DNA of 64,000 nt from JBGPLJ01 sp963826145 (GTDB lineage Bacteria > Pseudomonadota > Gammaproteobacteria > Steroidobacterales > Steroidobacteraceae), in contig CAWGVW010000002.1 in NCBI GenBank assembly GCA_963826145.1, forward strand, positions 1,116,001 through 1,180,000, in the 5' to 3' direction. The notes beneath the pieces are model-generated. The model was not told where the DNA came from and did no database searches. It saw only the letters and a list, made by a program, of their open reading frames with translations. A program made the translations under genes and the position numbers. Position 1 is the stretch's first letter; the number at the start of each line of letters is the position of its first letter. Shown here piece after piece: positions 8,710 to 22,332 of this stretch.

Positions 8710-9093
8710 ATGTTCAAGCGTAATCCCGCCAAGTCAGCCGCAATCAACACCCTGATCGGCGCCCAGGCGACGGTGCAGGGCGATCTGCTGTTCGCCGGCG
8801 GTTGTCATATCGACGGCCGAGTCGTGGGCAACGTGAAGACATCTGCCGGAACCGAGGCCTTCCTCAGCGTCAGCGAGCAGGGAGCGATCGAGGGTTCGGT
8901 CGAAGTGGCACACGTGCTCCTGAATGGCCTCGTGAACGGCGACATACTGGCGCGAAACAGGGTGGAACTCGGCCCCAAGGCACGGGTCATGGGGAGCGTC
9001 CAGTACGGAATCATCGAAATGGCGCTCGGCGCAGAGATCAACGGTAAGCTGATCCACCTGGCGCCCGGGAAAGCCGAGGACGCAAAGTTGTGA
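8710..9093 (+). CDS. Bactofilin family protein
   Basis: 127 residues. Repeated short beta strands with Gly turns (INTLIGAQATVQGDLLFAGGCHIDG, then GAIEGSVEVAHVLLNGLVNGDI and GPKARVMGSVQYG) are the right-handed beta-helix of bactofilins, non-nucleotide cytoskeletal polymers that position envelope machinery. ATG 8710 has GAGG 6 nt upstream; the GTG at 8704 overlaps that ribosome site and is not preferred. It follows the DUF6776-like gene, a recurrent pairing. Confidence 0.85.
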   Translation: MFKRNPAKSAAINTLIGAQATVQGDLLFAGGCHIDGRVVGNVKTSAGTEAFLSVSEQGAIEGSVEVAHVLLNGLVNGDILARNRVELGPKARVMGSVQYGIIEMALGAEINGKLIHLAPGKAEDAKL

Positions 9094-9166
9094 ATCCCGT
9101 TTTTGACCCCATGGATGGGCGAACGTAGACTCCTCCCGAGACTCTCTTCCAGTGATTCAAGGCGCA

Positions 9167-9514
9167 ATGGAAACATCCGCAGAAACACCGACGCTCCACT
9201 TCACCGATGCAGCGGCTACAAAAGTCGGCGAGCTCATCAGGGGCGAGGACAATCCGCGCCTGAAGCTGCGCGTCTTCGTGCAGGGCGGCGGGTGTTCCGG
9301 CTTCCAGTACGGATTTACTTTCGACGAAGACGAGCAGGACGGTGATACCTGCGTCGAAAATCAGGGCGTGAAGCTGCTGGTCGATCCGATGAGCTTTCAG
9401 TACCTGATGGGATCCGAGATCGACTACAAGGAAGATCTCGAAGGTGCGCAGTTCATCATCCGCAATCCGAACGCCAAGACGACCTGCGGCTGCGGGTCAT
9501 CCTTCTCGGCCTGA
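9167..9514 (+). CDS. erpA: Iron-sulfur cluster insertion protein ErpA
   Basis: 115-residue A-type Fe-S carrier. The three conserved Cys ligands are present: C43 in GGGCSGF and C107 and C109 in the terminal CGCGSSF. It delivers Fe-S clusters to target enzymes, for example in respiration and isoprenoid synthesis. ATG 9167 is preferred over GTG 9152 because of the AAGG just upstream. It converges with the M23 peptidase gene. anmK, which often lies between these two genes in relatives, is absent here. Confidence 0.93.
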   Translation: METSAETPTLHFTDAAATKVGELIRGEDNPRLKLRVFVQGGGCSGFQYGFTFDEDEQDGDTCVENQGVKLLVDPMSFQYLMGSEIDYKEDLEGAQFIIRNPNAKTTCGCGSSFSA

Positions 9515-9526
9515 CGGACGACTCAA

Positions 9527-10882
9527 CTAGTTTATCGACGCGACGCGGACGCGCTCGAGGAGCGCGAGCTCCGCGAGTTCGGGTGCGGTCTTCGCGACGA
9601 AGTCGTCCCGCAGATCGGCGCCCACCGGAGATGCGTCGGCGAATTTCACTTTCTGCGGATTCACGTGTACGCCGTTCACCCGGTATTCGTAGTGCAGGTG
9701 CGGCCCGGTCGCAAGCCCGCTCATGCCGACATAGCCGATCACGTCACCCTGGGTGACGCGTCTGCCGACATTGACGTTCGTCGCGAATCGCGAGAGGTGG
9801 CCGTACAGCGTCGAGACGCCGTTGCCGTGTTCAAGCACGACGACCCGGCCATAACCGCCTTTGAGTCCGCGCGTCACCACGCGACCGTCGCCCGCTGCCC
9901 GGACCGGCGTGCCAGCCGGCGCTGCGTAGTCGATACCCTTGTGCGCTCGGATGCGATTCAAGATCGGGTGCATGCGTCCCGGATTGAAGCGCGAGCTGAT
10001 GCGGCTGAATTCTACAGGCGCCCGCAGGAACGCTTTGCGCATCGACTGGCCATCGGGCGTGTAGTACGACTTGCTGCCATCCGGCAGCTGGTAGCGCACT
10101 GCGCGAAAAATGCGGCCGCCATTCGTGAACTGGGCCGCGACGATTTCGCCGTCGCGCAGATAGCGCCCGTTCTGCCAGATCTGTTCGTAGGTCACCAGGA
10201 ATTCGTCGCCGTGACGAATATCGAGCACGAAGTCGATGTCCCATCCGAATATGTTGGCGAGCGTCATCGCGGTCTGATCGGAGATACCCGCGTTATCCGC
10301 CGCTTCGAACAGCGACGTGTCGATTCTGCCGTATGCGTGAGCCACTCGCGTCTCGAGCGGCTCTTCAATGATGCTGCTGCGAAAGCCGTCGTTCTGGCGT
10401 GTGACCGACAGCGTTTCGGTTTCGTTGAGTCGGCGAACGAAGGTCTGTACGTCGCCGTTCATGTGCGTCAAGTGAATGGCATCGCCCGGCCGCAGCACGT
10501 CAAGAGATTCGCGTAGCGTCGGCTCCGATCGCAGGGTCGCAAGATCGTCGAGATTGAGCTTCAGCCGGCGAAAGATCCCGTCAAGGGTGTCGTTGCGGCG
10601 GACCACGACTTCAATCTGCGACAACGCCATCGTTGCCTGCTCCACCGGTGAGCGCAGTGCTGCCACGACCGGCACCGGTGCCGCAGCAGGAATCTGGGCC
10701 GCGACAGCGGTTGGCAACCAAGCGGGCGCGGCAGCCGGCGCAACGGCCGCGGGTGAGTTCATCCGGCTGCTCGAAGCAAGCGCCGTCATCGTGACCGCCG
10801 CAAGGAGCAGTCCGAAGTATTTGGGTCCAATCAGGCTCTTTAAGACCGGGGCGCCAAAGCCGGAGCGCTTCTGGTTCTGCAC
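9527..10882 (-). CDS. M23 (LytM) peptidoglycan endopeptidase with OapA/LysM-like domain
   Basis: 451 residues. A membrane anchor lies near residues 24-40 and an Ala/Pro-rich linker to about 85. An OapA/LysM-like domain (VRRNDTLDGIFRRL) is followed by a C-terminal LytM domain with HKGIDYAAPAGTPV (first zinc ligands) and HLHYEYRVNG (HxH ligand pair). It is predicted to cut peptide cross-links in murein during growth or division. It is divergent from tyrS, as in many gammaproteobacteria. Confidence 0.9.
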   Translation of the reverse strand: MQNQKRSGFGAPVLKSLIGPKYFGLLLAAVTMTALASSSRMNSPAAVAPAAAPAWLPTAVAAQIPAAAPVPVVAALRSPVEQATMALSQIEVVVRRNDTLDGIFRRLKLNLDDLATLRSEPTLRESLDVLRPGDAIHLTHMNGDVQTFVRRLNETETLSVTRQNDGFRSSIIEEPLETRVAHAYGRIDTSLFEAADNAGISDQTAMTLANIFGWDIDFVLDIRHGDEFLVTYEQIWQNGRYLRDGEIVAAQFTNGGRIFRAVRYQLPDGSKSYYTPDGQSMRKAFLRAPVEFSRISSRFNPGRMHPILNRIRAHKGIDYAAPAGTPVRAAGDGRVVTRGLKGGYGRVVVLEHGNGVSTLYGHLSRFATNVNVGRRVTQGDVIGYVGMSGLATGPHLHYEYRVNGVHVNPQKVKFADASPVGADLRDDFVAKTAPELAELALLERVRVASIN

Positions 10883-11064
10883 GACGGATGCGGTTCCCGG
10901 GCCAAAAACAGGCGCTTACACTAGCCATCACCCCCGACAGGGTCAACAATAAACGCCGTATTACGTGAAGGCATGCAATGATTCCGGCGCGCCGGTGCGA
11001 GCCAATCCTCAAAATGGAATGAGGGGACTACATCAAATTGCGCGCTGCAGCGAGGTCCCGCGGA

Positions 11065-12282
11065 ATGACGTCGATGATGAGTAGCCACGCGCAAATGGTC
11101 GAGCTTCGCAGGGGCGCCGAGGAGATCCTGCTCGAAGCTGATCTTGTGAAAAAGCTCTCTCGGGAACAGCCGCTGCGGGTGAAGACGGGGTTCGATCCGA
11201 CGGCGCCAGACCTGCACCTCGGGCACACAGTGCTCATCAACAAGATGAGGCAATTCCAGGAGTTCGGCCATGAAGTGATCTTCCTGATCGGCGACTTCAC
11301 GGGGATGATCGGCGATCCGAGCGGCAAGAATGCAACCAGACCGCGCCTGAGTCCCGAGGAAATCGCCGCCAACGCGCGCACTTACCAGCAGCAAATCTAC
11401 AAAATTCTGGATGAGCGGCTTACCCGCATCGATTTCAATTCACGCTGGATGGGATCGATGACTGCCGCTGGCCTCATTGAGCTTGCGGCTCGCAGCACCG
11501 TCGCACGCATGCTCGAGCGCGAGGATTTCTCAAAGCGCTACAAGCAGGGCCAGCCCATTTCGATACACGAATTTCTCTATCCATTGGTGCAGGGTTATGA
11601 CTCGGTCGCGCTCAAAGCGGATGTCGAACTCGGCGGAACTGATCAGAAATTCAATCTGCTCGTTGGGCGGCAACTGCAGGAGCAATACGGCCAGGAGCCG
11701 CAGGTAGTGATGACGATGCCGCTGCTCGAAGGTCTCGATGGCGTGCAGAAGATGTCGAAGTCACTCGGCAACTACGTCGGTATCACGGATGCGCCGGGTG
11801 AAATGTTCGGCAAGCTGATGTCGATTTCCGACACGCTGATGTGGCGCTATTTCGACTTGCTGAGCCTGCGTCCAAGTGCAGAACTTGCGCGGCTCAAATC
11901 GGACGCGGATGGCGGCAGGAATCCGCGCGACATCAAGATGGAACTGGCAGCGGAGATCGTCGGCCGCTTCCACGGAGCGTCGGCCGCGACCCAGGCGCAA
12001 TCGGAATTCATTGCGCGCTTCCAGCGGGGTGACCTGCCGCAGGACCTGCCGCTGCTAACGGTCACGGTAGCCGGCGATGCCGAGAAGCTCGCAAACATCC
12101 TCAAGGAGACGCAACTCAGCGCAAGCGCGTCGGCTGCGTATCGGGACATCGAGGGCGGCGGCGTACGTATCGGCGGCGAGCGGGTGACAGACAAGAACAA
12201 GCTGGTGCCAGCGGACGGCGCCGAAATCATCCTGCAGGTCGGCAGGCGAAAGTACGTACGCGTGCGCGTCGTAAGAGCCTGA
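11065..12282 (+). CDS. tyrS: Tyrosyl-tRNA synthetase (TyrRS-2/TyrZ type)
   Basis: About 405 residues. A class I synthetase with the HIGH-type motif HLGH in TAPDLHLGHTVLINK, the KMSKS loop (VQKMSKSLGNYVGI) and a C-terminal S4 RNA-binding domain (GGGVRIGGERVTDKNK). It charges tRNA-Tyr. The start is uncertain: ATG 11065 has GAGG upstream, ATG 11077 is also possible, and an in-frame TTG exists at 11038. It lies directly upstream of the rRNA operon promoters. Confidence 0.94.
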   Translation: MTSMMSSHAQMVELRRGAEEILLEADLVKKLSREQPLRVKTGFDPTAPDLHLGHTVLINKMRQFQEFGHEVIFLIGDFTGMIGDPSGKNATRPRLSPEEIAANARTYQQQIYKILDERLTRIDFNSRWMGSMTAAGLIELAARSTVARMLEREDFSKRYKQGQPISIHEFLYPLVQGYDSVALKADVELGGTDQKFNLLVGRQLQEQYGQEPQVVMTMPLLEGLDGVQKMSKSLGNYVGITDAPGEMFGKLMSISDTLMWRYFDLLSLRPSAELARLKSDADGGRNPRDIKMELAAEIVGRFHGASAATQAQSEFIARFQRGDLPQDLPLLTVTVAGDAEKLANILKETQLSASASAAYRDIEGGGVRIGGERVTDKNKLVPADGAEIILQVGRRKYVRVRVVRA

Positions 12283-12338
12283 TCCGTCAGGCCGCCCGCG
12301 CCGTTTTCGCCGTCTTTTTTGCATTGCTGCGAAGATAT

Positions 12339-12366
12339 TTGACACGGCGCATCACCTGACTATACT
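12339..12366 (+). promoter_or_regulatory. rRNA operon promoter P1
   Basis: TTGACA, a 16-bp spacer, then TATACT is a near-consensus sigma-70 promoter. A GC-rich discriminator (GCGCGCC) follows, as expected of stringently controlled rRNA promoters. It lies about 276 bp before mature 16S. Confidence 0.85.
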
Positions 12367-12434
12367 GCGCGCCCTCTCGACGCCTCCAAGGCCAGTTGAT
12401 CACCGATTCTAAGCGACGGGTTGCCTATCGCCCG

Positions 12435-12462
12435 TTGACGCATCAGTGACCGACTGTATACT
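12435..12462 (+). promoter_or_regulatory. rRNA operon promoter P2
   Basis: TTGACG, a 16-bp spacer, then TATACT, followed by a GC-rich TGCGCGTC discriminator. It is the second of two tandem promoters about 96 bp apart. Confidence 0.8.
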
Positions 12463-12477
12463 TGCGCGTCTTGTTGC

Positions 12478-12512
12478 TCGGACCCGAGCGGTCCGAGTTC
12501 GCTCTTTAAAAA
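12478..12512 (+). promoter_or_regulatory. rRNA antitermination site: boxB-like hairpin and boxA
   Basis: TCGGAC and GTCCGA (12478-12483 and 12491-12496) form a 6-bp stem with a 7-nt loop. They are followed at 12501-12512 by GCTCTTTAAAAA, a boxA. The order boxB-boxA in an rRNA leader indicates Nus-dependent antitermination. Confidence 0.75.
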
Positions 12513-12641
12513 TGCAAACAGGTAATTTGTGTGGGGACTCGCGTCATATGCCTTAAGAAGCATGACCCGAGTGACCAAAAGATGATTTAGCTAGCGCTAA
12601 TGGAGCTTTTGGGTCATCTCTAGTCGAAGTCTCTTAGACTT

Positions 12642-14179
<1,538 letters not shown>

Positions 14180-14262
14180 CACGAGTAACTCGCTTCTGAC
14201 GAAACAGTGGCGCGAGTTCCCAACACAAGTTACCTGTTGCAGTCGTCCGCATACCGAACCCC

Positions 14263-14339
<77 letters not shown>

Positions 14340-14365
14340 GCAACTTCAACGCACGCGTTGAGTCA

Positions 14366-14441
14366 GGGGCCATAGCTCAGCTGGGAGAGCGCCTGCTTTG
14401 CAAGCAGGAGGTCGCCGGTTCGATCCCGGCTGGCTCCACCA
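14366..14441 (+). tRNA. tRNA-Ala (TGC)
   Basis: 76 nt, 26 nt after tRNA-Ile. Acceptor GGGGCCA pairs with TGGCTCC plus ACCA. The anticodon loop TTTGCAA gives anticodon TGC. The Ile-Ala spacer pair is the usual gammaproteobacterial arrangement. Confidence 0.97.
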
Positions 14442-14500
14442 GATCCGTGGAGTTTCGGACGACACGATTTTTTGAACACGTAGTGCTTCACGCACGACGT

Positions 14501-14512
14501 TGCTCTTTAACA
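14501..14512 (+). promoter_or_regulatory. Second boxA ahead of 23S rRNA
   Basis: TGCTCTTTAACA is an exact boxA antitermination element in the spacer, 127 nt before mature 23S. Confidence 0.8.
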
Positions 14513-14638
14513 ATCTGGATTTTTGTTCAGACGCTCATATTCAAGCGATCTATTTTTTTGTTTTTGTTAGCTTGAGTTTGAATGTCGCATTCGCGTGGAA
14601 AATCAGCAACGTATAACCCAGCCTCTTTGGGGTTATAT

Positions 14639-17544
<2,906 letters not shown>

Positions 17545-17680
17545 ATAACACCCAAGTAGACTGGGTGTGCTGATGACGATCTGATGCGTACGTGAGTGCG
17601 ACAAACGTCTGAACAACTATCCGGATTGGGGCGGTGGATCGAAGGTCTGGGTTAGTCCTTTAATCGATCGCTCAAAAGTT

Positions 17681-17799
17681 TGCCTGGCGGACATAGCGGG
17701 CGGGAACCACCCGATCCCTTTCCGAACTCGGAAGTGAAAACGCTCTGCGCCGATGATAGTGTGGCCGCAAGCCATGCAAGAGTAGGTCACTGCCAGGCT
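17681..17799 (+). rRNA. rrf: 5S ribosomal RNA
   Basis: About 119 nt. TGCCTGGCGGACATAGCGGG at the 5' end pairs with CTGCCAGGC at the 3' end. The internal CCGAACTCGGAAGTGAAA block is characteristic. A single 5S lies 136 nt after 23S. Confidence 0.96.
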
Positions 17800-17812
17800 T
17801 TTGATCCGAAGG

Positions 17813-17847
17813 AGCCCCTGGTGCGAATAGCGCCAGGGGCTTTTTCC
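17813..17847 (+). terminator. Rho-independent terminator of the rRNA operon
   Basis: GCCCCTGGTGC and GCGCCAGGGGC (11-bp stem with one G-U pair, 5-nt loop) are followed immediately by TTTTTCC, 15 nt after 5S. Confidence 0.93.
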
Positions 17848-17858
17848 TTAGTTTTTCC

Positions 17859-18599
17859 GTGGACGGACGGAACCAACTTCGCGTGCGCGCAACAGGGATA
17901 ACGCTCATCGGCCTGACGGCGATGCTCGTCGCAGCCACGGCGTCAGGCGCCGGCCGGTGGAGCGGCTTCATCGCCGCCACGACGGACTATGTCTATCGCG
18001 GTGTTTCCCAGACCCATGGCCACGCTGCGCTGCAGGCTGATCTTCACTTTGAGGCATCAAGCGGCACCTATCTTGGTGCCTGGACCTCGACCGTGCGCCC
18101 AACCACAAATTCGGACACCACTCTGGAATTTGACCTGTATGCCGGCCAGTCGTGGCTCCTGTCCGACGGCTGGCGGGCAAAGCTCACCGCTGTGCACTAC
18201 GAGTACCTCGATACACCTTGGCAGGGTCCGAAGGACTACGACGAGCTGGTCGGATCGCTCGCGTTTCGCGATCGCTGGACTGCCTCCGTCGCATGGTCGC
18301 CGAATACGTGGCGGTATTCATTGCCAGACGGTCCGGCACGTCACGAAGCGGCCTCCTACGAACTCACTGGCCGCCAACCGATCGCACGGGATTGGTATAT
18401 GTCCGGTGGCGCTGGCTACTACGATCTCGCGAGCTTCAATGAAAGCGGTTACTGGTTCTGGAACGCGGGCATCGGTTTCGCTCGCTCCCGCTATCAGGTG
18501 GACCTCTCCTACTTCGGACTCGACGCGGTCGACCGGACGTTCCCTTACTACGGTGCCGAGCCGGCGGACTGGGCGTTGACCGTGACATGGAAGTTCTGA
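17859..18599 (+). CDS. TorF-family outer-membrane beta-barrel protein
   Basis: 246 residues from GTG 17859; an in-frame GTG at 17883 is an alternative and neither has a strong ribosome site. A signal peptide ends near TASGA. The mature protein begins with ATTDYVYRGVSQT, the hallmark of the family with model TIGR02001. Alternating hydrophobic strands follow, with an aromatic C-terminal residue (VTWKF) as in BAM-assembled porin-like barrels. The substrate is unknown. The gene begins only 12 bp after the rRNA terminator. Confidence 0.75.
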   Translation: MDGRNQLRVRATGITLIGLTAMLVAATASGAGRWSGFIAATTDYVYRGVSQTHGHAALQADLHFEASSGTYLGAWTSTVRPTTNSDTTLEFDLYAGQSWLLSDGWRAKLTAVHYEYLDTPWQGPKDYDELVGSLAFRDRWTASVAWSPNTWRYSLPDGPARHEAASYELTGRQPIARDWYMSGGAGYYDLASFNESGYWFWNAGIGFARSRYQVDLSYFGLDAVDRTFPYYGAEPADWALTVTWKF

Positions 18600-18685
18600 A
18601 CATTAAGATGAGGCGTTGCGATTGAACCCGCGCTGCGCTGCAAGGAACTCACGGGCAATAGGCGGCAGGAGATGAGGTTCTGAAA

Positions 18686-19309
18686 ATGGGTGTATTCCGA
18701 CGGTCGAATGAACGCGCCAGGACGGGCACGGAGACGGCAGCCGAGCGCGAACTGCACCTGCTCGAGAGAGTCGCGCAGCAGGATAGCGCCGCCTTTCAGG
18801 AGCTCTATTTTCTCTATCACCGGCGCCTTGCCAGATTCCTGACGCGGCTGGTGCGCCGCTTCGACATCGCTGAAGAAGTCATCAACGACACCATGTGGGT
18901 CGTCTGGCGCAAGGCCGCGGATTTTCGTGGCGCCTCGCGCGTTTCGACCTGGATCATGGGCATCGCCTACCGGCGCGCATTGAAAACTCTCCAGCGTGTG
19001 AGCGCCATCACAGCGCACGAGAACCCGACCGACACGTTGCCGGAACCTACACCTGACGAGCCATTGCGCGGTGACGAGTTGCGCGACTGGCTGGCGGTGG
19101 GGCTGGAACGCCTGCCGCTGGAGCAGCGCGTAGTCCTCGAGCTCACCTACCTGCTTGGCCATTCCTGCGAGGAAATTTCCGTAATCATGGACTGTCCGGT
19201 CAACACGGTTAAGACACGCATGTTCCATGCGCGCCAGAAGATGAAGGTCATTCTGCCAAAACTGGCCGGCCCGGACCCAAGAGCCGATCACGCGAGGGCA
19301 GAGCGATGA
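18686..19309 (+). CDS. ECF-family RNA polymerase sigma factor
   Basis: 207 residues. The sigma-2 region is about 30-95 (AFQELYFLYHRRLARFLTRL, DIAEEVINDTMWVVWRKA, STWIMGIAYRRAL). The sigma-4 region is about 140-190 (LPLEQRVVLELTYLLGHS, then CPVNTVKTRMFHARQKM). A good ribosome site (AGGAG) precedes ATG 18686. Its stop region overlaps the ATG of the anti-sigma gene at 19306, the usual sigma/anti-sigma coupling. Targets probably include the linked S8 lipoprotein gene (inference). Confidence 0.92.
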   Translation: MGVFRRSNERARTGTETAAERELHLLERVAQQDSAAFQELYFLYHRRLARFLTRLVRRFDIAEEVINDTMWVVWRKAADFRGASRVSTWIMGIAYRRALKTLQRVSAITAHENPTDTLPEPTPDEPLRGDELRDWLAVGLERLPLEQRVVLELTYLLGHSCEEISVIMDCPVNTVKTRMFHARQKMKVILPKLAGPDPRADHARAER

Positions 19310-19996
19310 ATACGCGCGCGCCGCACGCGGAAGTGCACGATCGCGCCTGGGATCTGCTGCCTTGGCTCGTCAACGGCCGCCTCGACCAGAGCGACGGCGA
19401 GTGGCTGATGCGGCATGTTGGCGAGTGCGAAGAATGCGCTCGTGAACTGCGAGGTTCAGACCGATCTGAAGTCAACGCTTGGCGCGGACGCGCGAGTGGA
19501 ATATGCACCGCACTCGTCCTTTCAGAAACTAATGGCGCGTATTGATGAGGTAGAGCGCGCCGAAAGCGGCCCGGTGACTCGTGAATCGCCGCGGCCCAGT
19601 GTGGGTCAGGGCTTTCGATTTCCGCGTTGGCTGGTGGCGACGCTTGCCACGCAGGCGGTGCTGGTGAGCGCGCTGACCGTCTTTATCGGATGGCAGGCAT
19701 TTGACCGGCTGCTCTCGCCCAGATACCAGACACTCACGTCTTCCGAATCTGGCGCGGCCGCCGATGGCAACCTTCGAATTGTCCTCGCACCCTCGGTTAC
19801 TGTCGCGCAGTTCAAGTCGCTGCTCGAATCAGTCGGCGCGAAGGTCGTTGCGGGACCCACGAACGCAAACGTATGGACTCTCAGGATCCCGTATCTCGCG
19901 AACACGCGCGGATTCGACGCGACTCTCAAGCTGTTGCGGACGGATGAGCGTGTGGTCTTCGCCGAGCCAGTAGCGAGCGCGCCGGCGGCTCCGTGA
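19306..19996 (+). pseudogene. Zinc-finger anti-sigma factor, frameshifted
   Basis: The first frame (19306-19545) encodes an N-terminal anti-sigma zinc-finger segment with HVGECEECARELR (HxxxCxxC). It then ends in unrelated sequence. From about 19450 the neighbouring frame continues naturally as EVQTDLKSTLG, with a membrane helix (WLVATLATQAVLVSALTVFI) and a C-terminal domain ending at 19996. Removing one base at 19450 (the C between GAACTG and GAGGTT) would join the halves into a roughly 229-residue protein. That is the normal size and layout: cytoplasmic zinc finger, one helix, periplasmic tail. It could be a real lesion, a sequencing error or, less likely, recoding. It is embedded between sigma factor and protease. 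Confidence 0.75.
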
Positions 19997-21321
19997 AATT
20001 CCCGCTCATCGTCGCGCTGCTCGTCAGCCTGGCCGGCTGCGCGTCGGGGCTCGGAGCGATGCGTCCAGCGACGCTGCCGGGCGATGCGCAGAAGAATCCG
20101 GACGGCTATGTAGTCGTTGCCGTGCGCAACGATGCCCTGCCAGCAGCGAGCCGGGCAGGATCCACTCCACGCGGCTACGACGGCGCCGCCTCCTACACCG
20201 TCTCGGGCGCCGCCCTAGCGCTGATCCATTCGATTGCGCATGACTACGGCCTGCACGAAGTCGCGGGCTGGCCGATCGATGCCCTGCACGTTCACTGCGT
20301 CGTCTTTCGTCGGCCACTGGACGTCGATCGCGCCGACCTCCTCAAACGGCTGGCGCAGGATCCGCGCGTCGCCCTGGCGCAGCCTCTCAATACATTCCAG
20401 ACATCGACGACAACATTCAACGATCCTTACGCGAAACTGCAGACGAGTCTCGACGCGCTCGGTGTCGCGGAGGCGCACCGCTGGTCTGTAGGCGAGGGCG
20501 TGCGCGTCGCCGTCATCGACACAGGCGTGAATTCCAGACATGTCGACCTGCGTGGCCGCGTGATCGAGCGGCGCAACTTCGTCGACGCCGACATGGAAAG
20601 CTTCGAACGTGATCTGCACGGCACACAGGTCGCCGGCATCATTGCCGCCGTGGCGAATAACGGCGAGGGCATCGTCGGCATAGCGCCACGCGCCGAAATT
20701 CTTGCGCTCAAGGCGTGCTGGCACAGCGCACAATCCGGCGGCGCCGTCTGCAATTCATTCACGCTGGCTCAGGCACTCGTCGCCGCCGCAGACAGCCACG
20801 CCAACATCGTCAACCTGAGCCTGAACGGCCCTTCAGACCCGCTCCTTAGCGAACTCGTGGCACGCGGTATCGCGCGCGGCATGATCTATGTCGGCAGCGT
20901 GCCACCGGGAGGCAGACGTGACGGCTTTCCTGTCGGCATTGCGGGTGTGATCGCCGCGGACTCTTCGGGACCGGCCGCGCGTCCCGCGCCCGTACTCTAC
21001 GCGCCCGGCAACAATGTGCTTACGCTGACGCCAGGCGGCCACTACGATTTCGCGTCAGGCAGTTCGCTTGCGGCAGCAAATGTGAGCGGCGCCCTTGCGC
21101 TCCTTATCTCGAGACAGCCTCACATCGAGGGCGCGGCGCTCGATCAGTTGCTCTCGAGGACAACGACGGCGGTGCCGAGCGATGCGGGGCCAATCGATAC
21201 GATCAGCGCCTGTGAAGCGCTGGCCGCGCTCCTCTTGCGCGCATCCTGTTCCGCGCTCGCGGTATCCCAGAGCCCTGCCGATCCGGATTTCAAGCGCACA
21301 GCGGACGCCAAGAAGCGCTGA
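19993..21321 (+). CDS. Subtilisin-like (S8) serine peptidase lipoprotein
   Basis: 442 residues from a GTG that overlaps the stop of the anti-sigma frame. A lipobox (SLAGC, Cys16) predicts a membrane-anchored lipoprotein. An N-terminal prodomain-like region extends to about 150. The catalytic triad is visible as D176 (VAVIDTGVN), H209 (DLHGTQVAGI) and S358 (SGSSLAAANVSG). The oxyanion-hole Asn expected after the third block is replaced by GSVPPGG, so activity may be reduced or altered. Coupling to a sigma and anti-sigma pair suggests an envelope-response regulon. Confidence 0.85.
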   Translation: MKFPLIVALLVSLAGCASGLGAMRPATLPGDAQKNPDGYVVVAVRNDALPAASRAGSTPRGYDGAASYTVSGAALALIHSIAHDYGLHEVAGWPIDALHVHCVVFRRPLDVDRADLLKRLAQDPRVALAQPLNTFQTSTTTFNDPYAKLQTSLDALGVAEAHRWSVGEGVRVAVIDTGVNSRHVDLRGRVIERRNFVDADMESFERDLHGTQVAGIIAAVANNGEGIVGIAPRAEILALKACWHSAQSGGAVCNSFTLAQALVAAADSHANIVNLSLNGPSDPLLSELVARGIARGMIYVGSVPPGGRRDGFPVGIAGVIAADSSGPAARPAPVLYAPGNNVLTLTPGGHYDFASGSSLAAANVSGALALLISRQPHIEGAALDQLLSRTTTAVPSDAGPIDTISACEALAALLLRASCSALAVSQSPADPDFKRTADAKKR

Positions 21322-21383
21322 CGATCGCGTGTCGGCTCGCGAAGCGGCGTGAGTTATGCGACACCAGCCGCTATTCTGGTGCC

Positions 21384-22328
21384 ATGCCTTCCCCCGAAGC
21401 ACAATGCGCCGACAAGGTGCTCATCGTCCGGCCCGCCGCGTTCGGTGCAAATCCCGAGACGGCTGCATCGAACAGCTTTCAGGCGCCGGAGCCTGCTGAA
21501 ACCCGTCACCTGGTGAGCCGAGGGGCACGCGAAGAATTCGAGGAGCTGACACTGCGCCTGAGAAGGGCCGGCGTCGACACGATCGCTGTCGATGACACGC
21601 CAAGTCCGGTGAAACCGGACGCCATCTTTCCGAACAACTGGTTCAGTACGCACGCCGATGGGACGGTTGTGCTGTATCCGATGATGGCACCGAGCCGTCG
21701 CCTCGAACGCCGACCCGAGCTGATCGAGTCGATCGCGCGCGACCGGGGCCTGCGGATCTCCAGGGTCGTCGACCTCTCCAGCTTCGAGACGCAGGGTAAA
21801 TATCTCGAGGGCACGGGCAGTCTAGTGCTCGATCGCGCCAATCGCATTGGGTACGCCTGCCTCTCGCCTCGCACCGATCGCGACGTTCTGAGTGAATTTT
21901 CCGTGCAGATGGGTTACGAGATCATCGCCTTCCGGGCGACCGACAATAAGGGCCTCGCCATCTATCACACGAACGTCATGCTGAGCATAGGCACGGAGTT
22001 CGCAATCGTCTGCAGCGAATGCATCGAGGATGCGTCACGGGCACGCGTGCTCTCGAGCCTGCGTGCGACCCGCGCCTCGATCATCGAAGTGTCGCGTTCG
22101 CAGATGGGACTCTTCGCCTGCAATCTCCTCGAAGTGAGCACGCGAAGCGGTGAGCGCGCACTGCTCATGTCGTCGACGGCGGCGCGCGCGCTACGGCTCG
22201 ACGAGACTCCACCACCGGGCGTCGATCACGTTGTTGCCATCGATATTCCAACCATCGAGCGTTACGGCGGCGGGAGCCTGCGCTGCATGCTCGGAGAGAT
22301 CTTTCTGCCGCTCGCCGCGCTAAAGTAG
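21384..22328 (+). CDS. CtlX-type citrulline hydrolase / amidinotransferase-fold protein
   Basis: 314 residues of the guanidine-modifying superfamily. Motifs are AIFPNNWFS (substrate-loop Asp/Asn region), KYLEGTGSL (Glu), IYHTNVMLSIG (catalytic His) and, near the end, GGSLRCMLGEIFLP (catalytic Cys). This arrangement matches the family annotated as citrulline utilisation hydrolase CtlX. The exact substrate is inferred from family only. A DAACS transporter follows 4 bp later, suggesting an amino-acid uptake and use pair. Confidence 0.8.
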   Translation: MPSPEAQCADKVLIVRPAAFGANPETAASNSFQAPEPAETRHLVSRGAREEFEELTLRLRRAGVDTIAVDDTPSPVKPDAIFPNNWFSTHADGTVVLYPMMAPSRRLERRPELIESIARDRGLRISRVVDLSSFETQGKYLEGTGSLVLDRANRIGYACLSPRTDRDVLSEFSVQMGYEIIAFRATDNKGLAIYHTNVMLSIGTEFAIVCSECIEDASRARVLSSLRATRASIIEVSRSQMGLFACNLLEVSTRSGERALLMSSTAARALRLDETPPPGVDHVVAIDIPTIERYGGGSLRCMLGEIFLPLAALK

Positions 22329-22332
22329 CGCG

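Noticed and set aside
18641..18680. GGAACTC upstream of the ECF gene as an autoregulated -35 element
   Set aside because: No convincing ECF -10 element at the right distance.
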